A DNA stretch of 64,000 nucleotides, taken from positions 26,538 through 90,537 of the forward strand of contig JAAEQD010000366.1 in assembly GCA_024231855.1 (NCBI GenBank). The letters are read 5' to 3'. The position numbers and the translations under genes are program-made. Below, piece after piece: positions 1 to 8,384 of the stretch. Within the stretch, counting starts at the first letter, position 1, and each line of letters starts with the position of its first letter. Under the pieces are notes generated by a model. It was not told the DNA's origin and did no database searches. It saw only the letters and a program-made list of their open reading frames with translations. This DNA is from Candidatus Zixiibacteriota bacterium (lineage in GTDB: Bacteria; Zixibacteria; MSB-5A5; UBA10806; 4484-95).

Positions 1-228
1 TTGAAAAAGTGGAAAGAGCGGAAAGATAAAGAAAACCAGTCGGTACGATTAGATGAGGAAGAACCAGAAACAAACAAAAATGAAGATTCTGCTTTTTTGC
101 GCGAGATTCAGCAGGTTGATAAGGAAATTGGAGATTTTATGAAGAAGCAGGCATCCCGGCGAGCCAGACAAAAAATATATTTAAACCTAAAGGAGGTATT
201 TAAAAATGGCAGAAACAGAAGTAATTAA
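1..228 (+). CDS. Hypothetical charged protein, probably 5'-truncated
   Basis: A 75-residue lysine- and glutamate-rich reading frame runs from a TTG at the very first base of the window to a stop at 226-228. The true start may lie upstream of the window. The protein has no recognisable domain and looks like a helical, coiled-coil-prone phage or plasmid accessory protein. Its 3' end overlaps the start of the next gene at 206, and the strong Shine-Dalgarno site of that gene (AAAGGAGG, about 190-197) lies inside it, so the two are probably co-transcribed. Function unknown. Confidence 0.45.
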   Translation: MKKWKERKDKENQSVRLDEEEPETNKNEDSAFLREIQQVDKEIGDFMKKQASRRARQKIYLNLKEVFKNGRNRSN

Positions 229-496
229 GATGCGAAGGGTCCGCACACACACGAAGACGTGGGACTTACTTCGAAGACATAGCTTGGAAGAAGTGCAAAA
301 AGCTCATTACGATCATGGGATTTATAAGGCGGCAAAAGAACTAGGCTGCGATCCAAGTATCATAAGATATTTGGCTTTGCGCGAGCGGTGGAAACGTATT
401 CTTCCTCCGCATTTAGTAAAAGCCTATAATGCTGGAAGGTGGAATAATTTTCGCACTAACTTTAAACCAGGCTCAGATGAGTCTCTAAAATCATGA
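206..496 (+). CDS. Small HTH-like protein
   Basis: This 96-residue protein has an excellent ribosome binding site (AAAGGAGG about 8 bases before ATG). Residues about 37-62 (YKAAKELGCDPSIIRYLAL) look like a helix-turn-helix of the kind found in phage adaptors and transcription regulators, in a basic context (RERWKR). It overlaps the preceding frame by 23 bases and the next gene by 4 bases (ATGA), so the three small genes form one transcription unit. I infer a DNA-binding role; no family is assigned. Confidence 0.6.
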   Translation: MAETEVIKMRRVRTHTKTWDLLRRHSLEEVQKAHYDHGIYKAAKELGCDPSIIRYLALRERWKRILPPHLVKAYNAGRWNNFRTNFKPGSDESLKS

Positions 497-954
497 TTAT
501 AAGATTAGATAACAAACCGTATTATTTAGCAGAAATAGACCAAATATATACCGCATGGTGGCCAGTAAACTTCAATATCGGAACGTTTTCTATAAATTAT
601 CTTAGAAAAAAGCTCGGCCAGATTAATCCTCAAATCTTAGAAGATATTCAAACGGATTATGCAAAGTATTTAAATTCTGACTATAATAAAGAAGAAGATG
701 ATTACGAGCATTACTGCTTAAGTATGGGTAATGTAGATTACAGGTTTCACCTAATTGACCAAATAGGTAGCCAGGTATGCGTCTATATGGAAAAAGAATT
801 GTATACTCTCGGTGATTTCCGGCCTGAGGGCTATGCCTGTGCGCACATAAGCGCCTATGACAGCCCAGAAGAAGTCCAGATTAAACTGTTTGACCACCGT
901 TACTCGTTCGGAGTAGCAATGAAAATGCTACTGGACAGAATCTGTGACTGGTAA
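493..954 (+). CDS. Hypothetical protein
   Basis: This 153-residue protein is translationally coupled to the preceding gene (ATGA overlap). It is rich in aromatic and acidic residues, with no signal peptide, membrane segment or known motif. It is the last gene of a small operon and is followed within 15 bases by a strong Rho-independent terminator. The context suggests an accessory or phage-derived function; I do not recognise the family. Confidence 0.6.
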   Translation: MIIRLDNKPYYLAEIDQIYTAWWPVNFNIGTFSINYLRKKLGQINPQILEDIQTDYAKYLNSDYNKEEDDYEHYCLSMGNVDYRFHLIDQIGSQVCVYMEKELYTLGDFRPEGYACAHISAYDSPEEVQIKLFDHRYSFGVAMKMLLDRICDW

Positions 955-968
955 CAAACCAACGAACG

Positions 969-995
969 AACGCCCTGCTTGCGGGGCGTTTTTTT
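969..995 (+). terminator. Rho-independent terminator
   Basis: A 7-bp stem AACGCCC (969-975) pairs with GGGCGTT (984-990), with an 8-base loop, and runs into a tract of seven T residues. It closes the three-gene operon that ends at 954. Confidence 0.9.
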
Positions 996-1052
996 ATAAT
1001 AGAAATCTTGAATGCAATTATGGGATTGGGATACCAATACGCAATTTTAAAG

Positions 1053-1099
1053 AATTATGGCTTTAGAATATGGCAATTGCCAATCCTAAAGCCATAATT
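1053..1099. repeat. Nested inverted repeats upstream of the Ssp operon
   Basis: A perfect 14-bp inverted repeat (AATTATGGCTTTAG at 1053-1066 and its complement at 1086-1099) encloses a second perfect 12-bp palindrome, TGGCAATTGCCA (1071-1082). No T tract follows, so it does not look like a terminator. It lies about 170 bases upstream of sspB in an otherwise gene-poor stretch and could be an operator or a cruciform site. A TTGACT at 1125-1130 and TATAAG at 1152-1157 are nearby but badly spaced (21 bases), so no promoter is called. Confidence 0.6.
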
Positions 1100-1161
1100 A
1101 ATATGTATTTAATTTATAAAAAACTTGACTTGTTGACCGGTTGTACGTCATTATAAGTTAG

Positions 1162-1272
1162 ATGGCTATCGCCAGAGAAATTCATGGCGAATTAAGCTAT
1201 TGTCCTGCTCATTTTGCGCAAGATATGAGCGTTGGCAAAGTGTATAAAACTCTTATATCATTAAGGAATTAA
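1162..1272 (+). CDS. Possible 36-residue leader peptide or small regulator
   Basis: An ATG frame of 36 codons ends with TAA at 1270-1272, directly abutting the ATG of sspB at 1273. The middle (YCPAHFAQDMSVGKVYKTL) resembles the recognition half of a small winged or plain HTH. There is no good ribosome binding site, so it may be a leader peptide, a truncated regulator or chance. The exact abutment with sspB is the main reason to list it. Confidence 0.35.
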   Translation: MAIAREIHGELSYCPAHFAQDMSVGKVYKTLISLRN

Positions 1273-2217
1273 ATGGGCAATTTCGATAAATACCGTTTTT
1301 CAGGTCACGAGACATTCCCTTTTCGCTATGCCTGGCTTCCCAAGGCGTTTTCCACTATTCAAGAATATCCTAAAATATTCTCAGATGAAAATACTGCGAT
1401 GGTTAAGCTAGGGGTTGGTAAAAATATGGTTCGCGCTATTAGATTCTGGGCAGAAGTGACTAACATCATTGACAAGTTGAGAACCGGAGGTTGGGAAGTA
1501 ACTCCCTTTGGTCGAAGCCTTTTTAACAAAAATGGCTTTGATCCGTTTCTTGAAGATAGTCAGACCTTTTGGTTGCTTCATTGGAAATTATCAACTCAGT
1601 TTAGTGAGCCTCTATTTGCTTGGGATTATCTACTTAACCGGTGGCATGACTCTGAATTTTCGAAATCAGCTGTCATGATAACCTTCGAACAAGAGTGTAA
1701 TCGTATAGGCAAAAAATTATCTAGTACAACCCTTGCGCATCATTTTGATACATTCGTGCATACTTATTTGCCCACTCGTGGCGTTAAAGCAAAAATTCGT
1801 GAAGAGAATTTGGATTGCCCCCTCACCGAACTTGAAATTCTAGTGCGAGTTGGTGATAGACAAATAGATGATGAAGCTGGTAAACGCGAACCTATTTATG
1901 CTTTTCGATTTGAAACAAAGCCCGAAATCAGCCCTGAATTGTTCGCTTATAGCATAGCAGACTATTTTATTCGTAAGCACCCAACAGAATTCACTCTGCC
2001 ATTTAGAGAAATTGCAGTTGGGCATGGAAGTCCTGGGCAGGTATTTAAACTACCCGAAATAGGAATCAGGGAACGGCTTGAGAATCTGCATCAATACTCT
2101 CGAGGTTTATTAATATATGATGAGTCAGCAAACATCCAACAAATCCGAAGAAAGAATGATCTACAACTTAGTTTGTTGTTAGAATCTATTTATAAGCGAG
2201 AATTTTCGTATGCATAG
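1273..2217 (+). CDS. sspB: SspB-like DUF4007 protein of DNA phosphorothioation system
   Basis: This 314-residue protein opens with the DUF4007 signature (YRFSGHETFPFRYAWLPKA, residues about 7-25). Known family: DUF4007 proteins include SspB, the DNA-nicking component of the SspABCD single-strand phosphorothioation pathway. Here it is the first gene of a six-gene operon whose order (B, C, D, F, G, H) matches the Ssp modification genes followed by SspFGH. A weak site (AAGGA) precedes the ATG, and the 3' end overlaps sspC by 8 bases. I infer that it nicks target DNA so that sulfur can be placed in the backbone. Family assignment is firm; the nicking role is by analogy. Confidence 0.85.
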   Translation: MGNFDKYRFSGHETFPFRYAWLPKAFSTIQEYPKIFSDENTAMVKLGVGKNMVRAIRFWAEVTNIIDKLRTGGWEVTPFGRSLFNKNGFDPFLEDSQTFWLLHWKLSTQFSEPLFAWDYLLNRWHDSEFSKSAVMITFEQECNRIGKKLSSTTLAHHFDTFVHTYLPTRGVKAKIREENLDCPLTELEILVRVGDRQIDDEAGKREPIYAFRFETKPEISPELFAYSIADYFIRKHPTEFTLPFREIAVGHGSPGQVFKLPEIGIRERLENLHQYSRGLLIYDESANIQQIRRKNDLQLSLLLESIYKREFSYA

Positions 2218-5200
2218 AAAATCGATAGTATCACTATTTCGGCCAAATATACGATTTATGCGCTCAGTGCACCTAGAGAGGGATTTTGATGACCCGAATG
2301 CTCTGGATGGATATATTCTGACTCAGCATTCAAAAGAATCCTTAACACGAATTGCCTTGGGTTTACGAAGGAATTCATCGCAGAGAGCTTGGCGCATAAC
2401 GGGTAACTATGGCGCTGGTAAATCAAGTTTCGCTTTACTGCTCGCTCGATGGTTTTCTGGCAATAACAGGAGTCTTCATTCTTCGCTAAGATCTGAGTTA
2501 AGCTATCGGAAGATTGTTTCAACTACTCCTCGATTAATACCTATTCTTATTACAGGTTCCCGTGTGTCAATGACTGAGGCACTATGCCGATCTCTAGTAG
2601 GCACGTTAGAGCGTCTTTATGTGGGGCGGAGAAAACCGAAGGTCATCTTAGATGTGGTCAATGTGCTTACAAAAAAGAAATACAAAGTATCGGAAGATAT
2701 GCTTATTAATGTTTTCAATGAAATTAATAATCGCATTATCGCTGACAATATTGGTACCGGTCTTTTATTGATCATTGATGAACTTGGTAAGTTTCTTGAG
2801 TATGCAACGCTTTACCCGAAAGAACAGGACATATATCTCCTTCAAAGCATTGCTGAGATTGCTTCAAGAAGCGCGGATAAACCTATATTCGTTATTAGTT
2901 TTATACATCAAGGTTTTCAAGCATATGCTCATAACCTTTCAGAAGTTTCCCAACGCGAATGGGAAAAAATTGCGGCACGATTCGAGCAAATATTGTTCGA
3001 TCAGCCCCTGGAACAACTTACGGAATTAGTTTCTTATGCTCTTAATCTAGCTCAGGTTTTGCTTCCTGAAAGGATAAATAATGAGGCCAAGTTCGCAATG
3101 AAGAAGGCTATGAAGCTCGGGTGGTTTGGAGCTATACAACCTAAATCTAGCTTGAACATGAATGCCTCGAGAATCTACCCCCTCCATCCTGCAGTGCTTC
3201 CAGTGTTGGCGAAAGTGTTTCAGCGATTCGGGCAAAATGAAAGGTCTTTATTCAGTTTTTTGCTATCTAATGAGCCCTTTGGTCTCCAATCGTTTTCTAA
3301 TAGGCCATTGAAATCTGGTGAATTTTATTGCCTTCATCAATTTTACGACTATGTGCATGCAAACTTTGGTCATCGGTTATCAGTCCAGAGCTACCGAAGT
3401 CACTGGAATCATATTGATTCTATGATTCAAAGTTATATGACAGATAACGCTTTAGAGCTTTGCATTCTAAAAACTATTGGGATCCTCAATCTTCTTGATA
3501 TGAACGATCTCATTCCGACTGATGACGCAATACTTTTATCTCTTTCTGGAACTGGTTATACCAAGAAAACAATTAAGACTACATTACTTAAATTATGTCA
3601 ACGAAAGAAAATTATCTATTACAGAGGTGCTGCAGGGGGATATTGTTTGTGGCCTTACACTAGCGTTAATTTAGAATTAGCATATGAAGCTGCTGCTAAA
3701 TCCATTCCTGTTACAACCCATGTTGCTACCAAAATACCTAAATATATCAAGTCAACCCCACTTGTAGCTCGCCGCCATTATATTGAGACAGGTAATCTAC
3801 GGCATTTTGAAGTTTGTTATACCCCAATTGTTAGAATGAAGGACGATCTTAATCATAATCTCATTGAAGCGGATGGTAAAATTGTAATTCCATTATGCGA
3901 AACAGAAGAGGAAAGACAGGAAGCTCTCTTGATTGTAAATGGGGAGCGTGAAAAATGGCAACAATGCGTGATCGTTGCAATACCGCCTCCATTAAATAAC
4001 TTAGCCGGCCTTATGGCTGAAGTTGAACGGTGGGAATGGGTATCAAGAAATATCCCTGAACTTTCGAATGATAGATTTGCAATGGAAGAGGTTTCTCGGC
4101 AAGCTAAAGCTGCTTTAATGGCCTTCACTAGACGCCTTCAAGCATTTGTTGGTGTTTATCATCATCAAGGGGAAACTTCACTTCAATGCTATCATCGAGG
4201 TAAAAAACTATCCATAAAGACTACACGGGATTTGCTTCAGAATATTTCCAGGTTATGTGATAAGATATTTTCAGATGCCCCTTGTATAAAGAATGAGCTA
4301 ATTAATCGACGCTTCCCAAGTTCGGCTGCAAGCGCTGCCCGAATGCGTCTTATTGAAAATATGTTGGTCAATAGTGATACCAAATGGCTTGGGATGAATG
4401 AGAATAAAAAACCTCCCGAGATGTCATTATATCTTTCAGTGTTAAAAGCAGCAAATATACACCGGGAGACTAGGAAAGGATGGGTAATCGCTAAGCCTCG
4501 TCGGGGAAGCGATCCATATAATATTGTTCCGGCTTGGGAATCTTTAGAGAAAATCCTCAAAAGTAATATGGATCAAAAAGTAGCGATCACCAAGATATAC
4601 GATACTCTACTAAAGCCCCCTTATGGTATCCGCGGTGGATTAATACCTTTACTTCTTGCTGCTTTTACTGTTGCAAATCAAGATAAGATAGCATTTTACG
4701 AGAGCGGGTCCTTTGTTCCATTTATTGAAAGTGAAGAATTTCTAAGACTAATAAAGGCACCGGAAAATTTTGAGCTTCAATACTGCAGTATAAGCGGTGT
4801 TCGTATAGAGATACTTCAGAAGTTACGGACGATCATTACTGGCGAAAAATTCGAAGAGGGAACACCAGAAATACTAGATCTAGTAAAACCTTTATGCATT
4901 TTTTTCGCTGAACTTCCCGAGCATGCAAGAAATACATTAAAGATATCCGCAGCCTCTATTTCTATACGTCAAGCGATTTTGTCAGCACGGGATCCTTTCT
5001 CTCTAATTTTCGAGGAATTACCTATTGCTTGTGGTATTCCAGCCTTTGGAAGAACAAAGGGAAGAAGGTCTAAATCCGAAACAGATAAATTTTTAAAACG
5101 ATTGAAAAATTCTCTTGCTGAAATAAGGATGATATATAATCATCTTCTTGATAGAATTCGTGAGAATATTTGCATGACCTTTAATCTAGTTCCTAATATT

Positions 5201-5689
5201 AATAAAATGAGGTCTGAATTAAATGCTCGAGCCGAAAGGATACTGCTAGGAATTGCTGAACCTAGATTGAAAGCATTCACATTTCGGCTTGCGGATAATA
5301 AACTTGAAGATTCGGCATGGATTGAGTCCATCGGGGCGCTCTTGACATCTAAGCCACCATTCAAATGGAACGATGGAGATGAAGAAAGATTTGTCCACGA
5401 ACTTTCTCTGTTGGCTCCTCGCTTTCAGAAGATCGAGGGGATGATATTTGACAAAAGCGACTCAGACTCGGAAATGAGTGGATTGCGAGTTACCTTAACC
5501 CAGCCCGATGGGCAGGAATGTGACCGTGTTATCTATATCGATAGCAAAGAGCATGAAGAAACTATTATTCTTCAGGATTCATTTGAAAAATCAATCAAGA
5601 GAAATAGGCGGGTCGGTATTATAGCTGCTTCCCGTGCACTATGGAAAAATCTTTCCGAAGACGAGGATGATAAATGGCTGAAGAAATAA
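2210..5689 (+). CDS. sspC: SspC-like large P-loop ATPase
   Basis: A 1159-residue protein with Walker A GNYGAGKSS (residues 65-73) and Walker B LLLIIDE (about 185-191), followed by a long helical region without other recognisable motifs. It resembles the large ATPases found beside DUF4007 and PAPS-reductase-like genes (SspC; distantly BrxC/PglY-like). It overlaps sspB by 8 and sspD by 16 bases, indicating translational coupling and fixed stoichiometry. In the characterised pathway SspC is the ATPase partner of SspB and SspD. BREX was considered, but there is no PglZ phosphatase or PglX methyltransferase here. Confidence 0.8.
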   Translation: MHRKSIVSLFRPNIRFMRSVHLERDFDDPNALDGYILTQHSKESLTRIALGLRRNSSQRAWRITGNYGAGKSSFALLLARWFSGNNRSLHSSLRSELSYRKIVSTTPRLIPILITGSRVSMTEALCRSLVGTLERLYVGRRKPKVILDVVNVLTKKKYKVSEDMLINVFNEINNRIIADNIGTGLLLIIDELGKFLEYATLYPKEQDIYLLQSIAEIASRSADKPIFVISFIHQGFQAYAHNLSEVSQREWEKIAARFEQILFDQPLEQLTELVSYALNLAQVLLPERINNEAKFAMKKAMKLGWFGAIQPKSSLNMNASRIYPLHPAVLPVLAKVFQRFGQNERSLFSFLLSNEPFGLQSFSNRPLKSGEFYCLHQFYDYVHANFGHRLSVQSYRSHWNHIDSMIQSYMTDNALELCILKTIGILNLLDMNDLIPTDDAILLSLSGTGYTKKTIKTTLLKLCQRKKIIYYRGAAGGYCLWPYTSVNLELAYEAAAKSIPVTTHVATKIPKYIKSTPLVARRHYIETGNLRHFEVCYTPIVRMKDDLNHNLIEADGKIVIPLCETEEERQEALLIVNGEREKWQQCVIVAIPPPLNNLAGLMAEVERWEWVSRNIPELSNDRFAMEEVSRQAKAALMAFTRRLQAFVGVYHHQGETSLQCYHRGKKLSIKTTRDLLQNISRLCDKIFSDAPCIKNELINRRFPSSAASAARMRLIENMLVNSDTKWLGMNENKKPPEMSLYLSVLKAANIHRETRKGWVIAKPRRGSDPYNIVPAWESLEKILKSNMDQKVAITKIYDTLLKPPYGIRGGLIPLLLAAFTVANQDKIAFYESGSFVPFIESEEFLRLIKAPENFELQYCSISGVRIEILQKLRTIITGEKFEEGTPEILDLVKPLCIFFAELPEHARNTLKISAASISIRQAILSARDPFSLIFEELPIACGIPAFGRTKGRRSKSETDKFLKRLKNSLAEIRMIYNHLLDRIRENICMTFNLVPNINKMRSELNARAERILLGIAEPRLKAFTFRLADNKLEDSAWIESIGALLTSKPPFKWNDGDEERFVHELSLLAPRFQKIEGMIFDKSDSDSEMSGLRVTLTQPDGQECDRVIYIDSKEHEETIILQDSFEKSIKRNRRVGIIAASRALWKNLSEDEDDKWLKK

Positions 5690-6480
5690 GAAATATTTTA
5701 AGTTTATCTGGAGGGAAAGACAGTACTGCTCTGGCCCTGTATATGCGAGATCGGGTTTCAGATATGGAATATGTGTTCTGCGATACAGGGGAAGAGCTTA
5801 GAGAAACTTATCGTTATCTTGACCAAGTAGAAGCTTATCTAGGAAAAGAAATCATACGCTTAAATGCTAAAGGACCCTTCGAGCATTGGCTCAAGGTTTA
5901 TGGTGGTTATCTCCCTTCTCCTCAGATGCGATGGTGTACTAAAATTCTTAAGCTTAAACCATTTGAAGCATTCATTGGTGAAAAACCGGTAATAAGCTAT
6001 GTTGGATTGAGAGCGGATGAAGACCGAATAGGTTATATAAGTCACAAAAAGAACATTACAACAATTTATCCCTTTAAAGATGATGGGATTGGTCTCGCAG
6101 GCGTAATGCGGATTCTAGAGAAAAGTGGAATTGGTATGCCCCCTTACCTTGAGTGGGGCCGGTCGCATTCCGGTTGCTATTTCTGCTTTTTCCAAAAGAA
6201 GATCGAATGGGTTAGATTGTTGGAGAAATATCCGGAAGATTTTGAAAAAGCTCAATCATATGAGAAACTTAGTGACGATGCCGGGAAGACATTCACATGG
6301 ATCCAAGGGCTTCCCTTAAGCAAACTGAGGATGCCTGAAAAGATAAAACAAATTAAAGTAGAATATCAAAAACAGCGAGAACGATTAAAGAAAAACAGAA
6401 AGAACAAGAAACTGGTTGAGGTGCTCGCAGAAATGGAGGGGGAAAACGAATCTATCGCATGTCTGATTTGCCAACTTTAA
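5674..6480 (+). CDS. sspD: SspD/DndC-like ATP pyrophosphatase (PAPS reductase family)
   Basis: This 268-residue PP-loop protein has the motif SGGKDS at residues 12-17 and cysteines at 36 (FCDTGEE), 88 (MRWCTK), 168 and 171 (SGCYFC), plus an extra CxxC at the extreme C terminus (263 and 266). This pattern fits the iron-sulfur PP-loop enzymes DndC and SspD, which activate the DNA backbone for sulfur insertion. The sulfur donor in the known pathway is a cysteine desulfurase (SspA/DndA/IscS), which is not encoded in this window. The gene overlaps sspC by 16 bases and precedes sspF by 23 bases. The terminal CxxC is unusual and may accept sulfur or hold the cluster. Confidence 0.85.
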   Translation: MAEEIRNILSLSGGKDSTALALYMRDRVSDMEYVFCDTGEELRETYRYLDQVEAYLGKEIIRLNAKGPFEHWLKVYGGYLPSPQMRWCTKILKLKPFEAFIGEKPVISYVGLRADEDRIGYISHKKNITTIYPFKDDGIGLAGVMRILEKSGIGMPPYLEWGRSHSGCYFCFFQKKIEWVRLLEKYPEDFEKAQSYEKLSDDAGKTFTWIQGLPLSKLRMPEKIKQIKVEYQKQRERLKKNRKNKKLVEVLAEMEGENESIACLICQL

Positions 6481-6503
6481 ATTAAAACAGGAACTCTTGT
6501 AAG

Positions 6504-8384
6504 ATGAAATGGATTAAGTTCTTAAAGAAGTATGGGCCAATAGCCCGGAATGATAACATGTATGATGAGACAATATTGCGATCGTCTCGTCAAATGAAAG
6601 TCGATCCTATCCTTTTTGAACATCCTTATGAGAAAGATGTGCTGGGGTGTTTCAGCCAATCATCTGCAAATGACCTGACATCAGTTATACTAACAGGTAC
6701 TGCCGGGGATGGAAAAACACACCTTTGTCGCCAAGTTTGGGATTTCTTGGGGGAGGATGAAGAAGTTTGGGATTCTGACGATCCGTATCTCAAGACGGTT
6801 ATCAAGTATCCTAAAGATGCTGATAGTTCCCTGGTCGATCCTCAAGAAATATCATTCCACTTTATACGCGATCTTAGTAGTTGGGCTCCTCAAATGAATC
6901 AACCATGGGAGAGCGCGAAGAAGGAACTCCTAAATAAATTCTGTCAATCACTATTTCTTAAACAAACAACCGATATATTTCTTATTGCGGGTAATGATGG
7001 GCAGTTAATTGAATCCTTCAGACGACTAGATAACGAGCCCCTTGTTAACAAGGCTAGACAAGCATTTGAAGATCTTCTTGTGGAAGGCAAACAGCAATTA
7101 GAGAATGTTAGATTGCGGTTTTTCAACCTTAGTCGAGGCAATTCTGCAGAACTATTTAGAAGAGCAATTAAAAGCTTTTTAAATCATTCAGGTTGGCAAG
7201 AGTGCTTAGACGATACCGAAGGTGATAATAGTATCTTCGGAGTAAATTGTCCCATTAGACATAATTATGAGTTGCTAGGAACGGAATTAGTTCAAGCACG
7301 ACTCGAAGCTCTATTTGATCTCTGTGATCACAACGGCCTTCATATTCCATTACGCCAAATATTGCTTCTTTTTGCTAATGCTGTATTAGGGCATCCCGAT
7401 GTCAGAGACCGATTAATGGTAGCAAAAGATATACCGAAGCTCCTCGTGGACGGAACAGCATCAAAAGCAAGTTTATATAATAACATATTTGGTGGTAACT
7501 TGACAGATGCAAGACGACAGGGGATAATTATTTTTGATTATTTTGGCCGTTTTCAGATTGGCTATGAAACCTCCAATCGAATAGATAATATTCTCCTTTA
7601 TGGTGATACGGATCCGTGTCTTCAAACCTACTATAAAGATCTCATTGAAAGCGATCGTTTTTATGGTGCTGATGATCGGTATTATGCGGCCAAGCGCGAG
7701 TATATTGAGGGTGTAAATGAGAGTGATATATCTTCAAAGGAATTCTTCGAGCTGCTTATCAGCCAAAGGCGTGGCTTGTTCTTTAAGATACCTCAGGAAA
7801 AAGAAAAAGAATTGAAGCTATGGGAATTGACAGTTTTTAAGTTTGCCGGGGAATATATTTCTGATGTAAGGAATGCGGTCAGAAATGGAATACCGGTTAA
7901 ACGACCGATATTAGCTCGTCTAGTCAAGGGACTTAATCGAGTATTCACTGGTATGCTGATTAACAATGATCGCGAAATCATTCTTGCGACCAGTGGCAAT
8001 TATTCTCAGGCAAGGATTAGTAGAATAATAGTTGATCATATTTCGGTACACCCAAGTAAGGGAGAACAAGTTACAATTGATTTTGACGAAGATATTAGCC
8101 AAATTAGATTTACAGTACAGCTATCACCAGAAATTAAAGAGGGAATGGACCTTAACCTTATACGTTTTGAGTTTTTATCTCGGATTGCACTAGATGGTGC
8201 TTTGCCAGCTAGTTTTTCAAAAGAATGCTATGAAGATATCCTTTCATTTAAAAGCCAGTTGCTTGCTGCTTTGAATAGAAGAGAGGATGTTGATGATTAT
8301 GTACATAGACCGAATGAACTTAGAATTCTTTCCCTTTCTGATAAAGGAATTGCGGAAGAGAATTATGTTGAAGTGATACCATGA
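6504..8384 (+). CDS. sspF: SspF/DptF-like ATPase of the restriction module
   Basis: A 626-residue protein with a P-loop GTAGDGKT at residues 65-72 and an internal motif AGNDGQLIE, as in DptF-type restriction ATPases. It begins the second half of the operon, after the modification genes B, C and D, and overlaps the next gene by 4 bases (ATGA). In the SspABCD-SspFGH and DndFGH (DptFGH) systems this position is held by an ATPase of the restriction complex that attacks unmodified DNA. Assignment rests on the P-loop, the size and the gene order. Confidence 0.7.
   Translation: MKWIKFLKKYGPIARNDNMYDETILRSSRQMKVDPILFEHPYEKDVLGCFSQSSANDLTSVILTGTAGDGKTHLCRQVWDFLGEDEEVWDSDDPYLKTVIKYPKDADSSLVDPQEISFHFIRDLSSWAPQMNQPWESAKKELLNKFCQSLFLKQTTDIFLIAGNDGQLIESFRRLDNEPLVNKARQAFEDLLVEGKQQLENVRLRFFNLSRGNSAELFRRAIKSFLNHSGWQECLDDTEGDNSIFGVNCPIRHNYELLGTELVQARLEALFDLCDHNGLHIPLRQILLLFANAVLGHPDVRDRLMVAKDIPKLLVDGTASKASLYNNIFGGNLTDARRQGIIIFDYFGRFQIGYETSNRIDNILLYGDTDPCLQTYYKDLIESDRFYGADDRYYAAKREYIEGVNESDISSKEFFELLISQRRGLFFKIPQEKEKELKLWELTVFKFAGEYISDVRNAVRNGIPVKRPILARLVKGLNRVFTGMLINNDREIILATSGNYSQARISRIIVDHISVHPSKGEQVTIDFDEDISQIRFTVQLSPEIKEGMDLNLIRFEFLSRIALDGALPASFSKECYEDILSFKSQLLAALNRREDVDDYVHRPNELRILSLSDKGIAEENYVEVIP

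Noticed and set aside
2210..5689. BREX system (BrxC/PglY-like ATPase with a PAPS-reductase-like gene)
   Set aside because: No PglZ phosphatase, PglX methyltransferase, BrxA/B or BrxL is present; DUF4007 plus DptF/DptH-like genes fit Ssp better.
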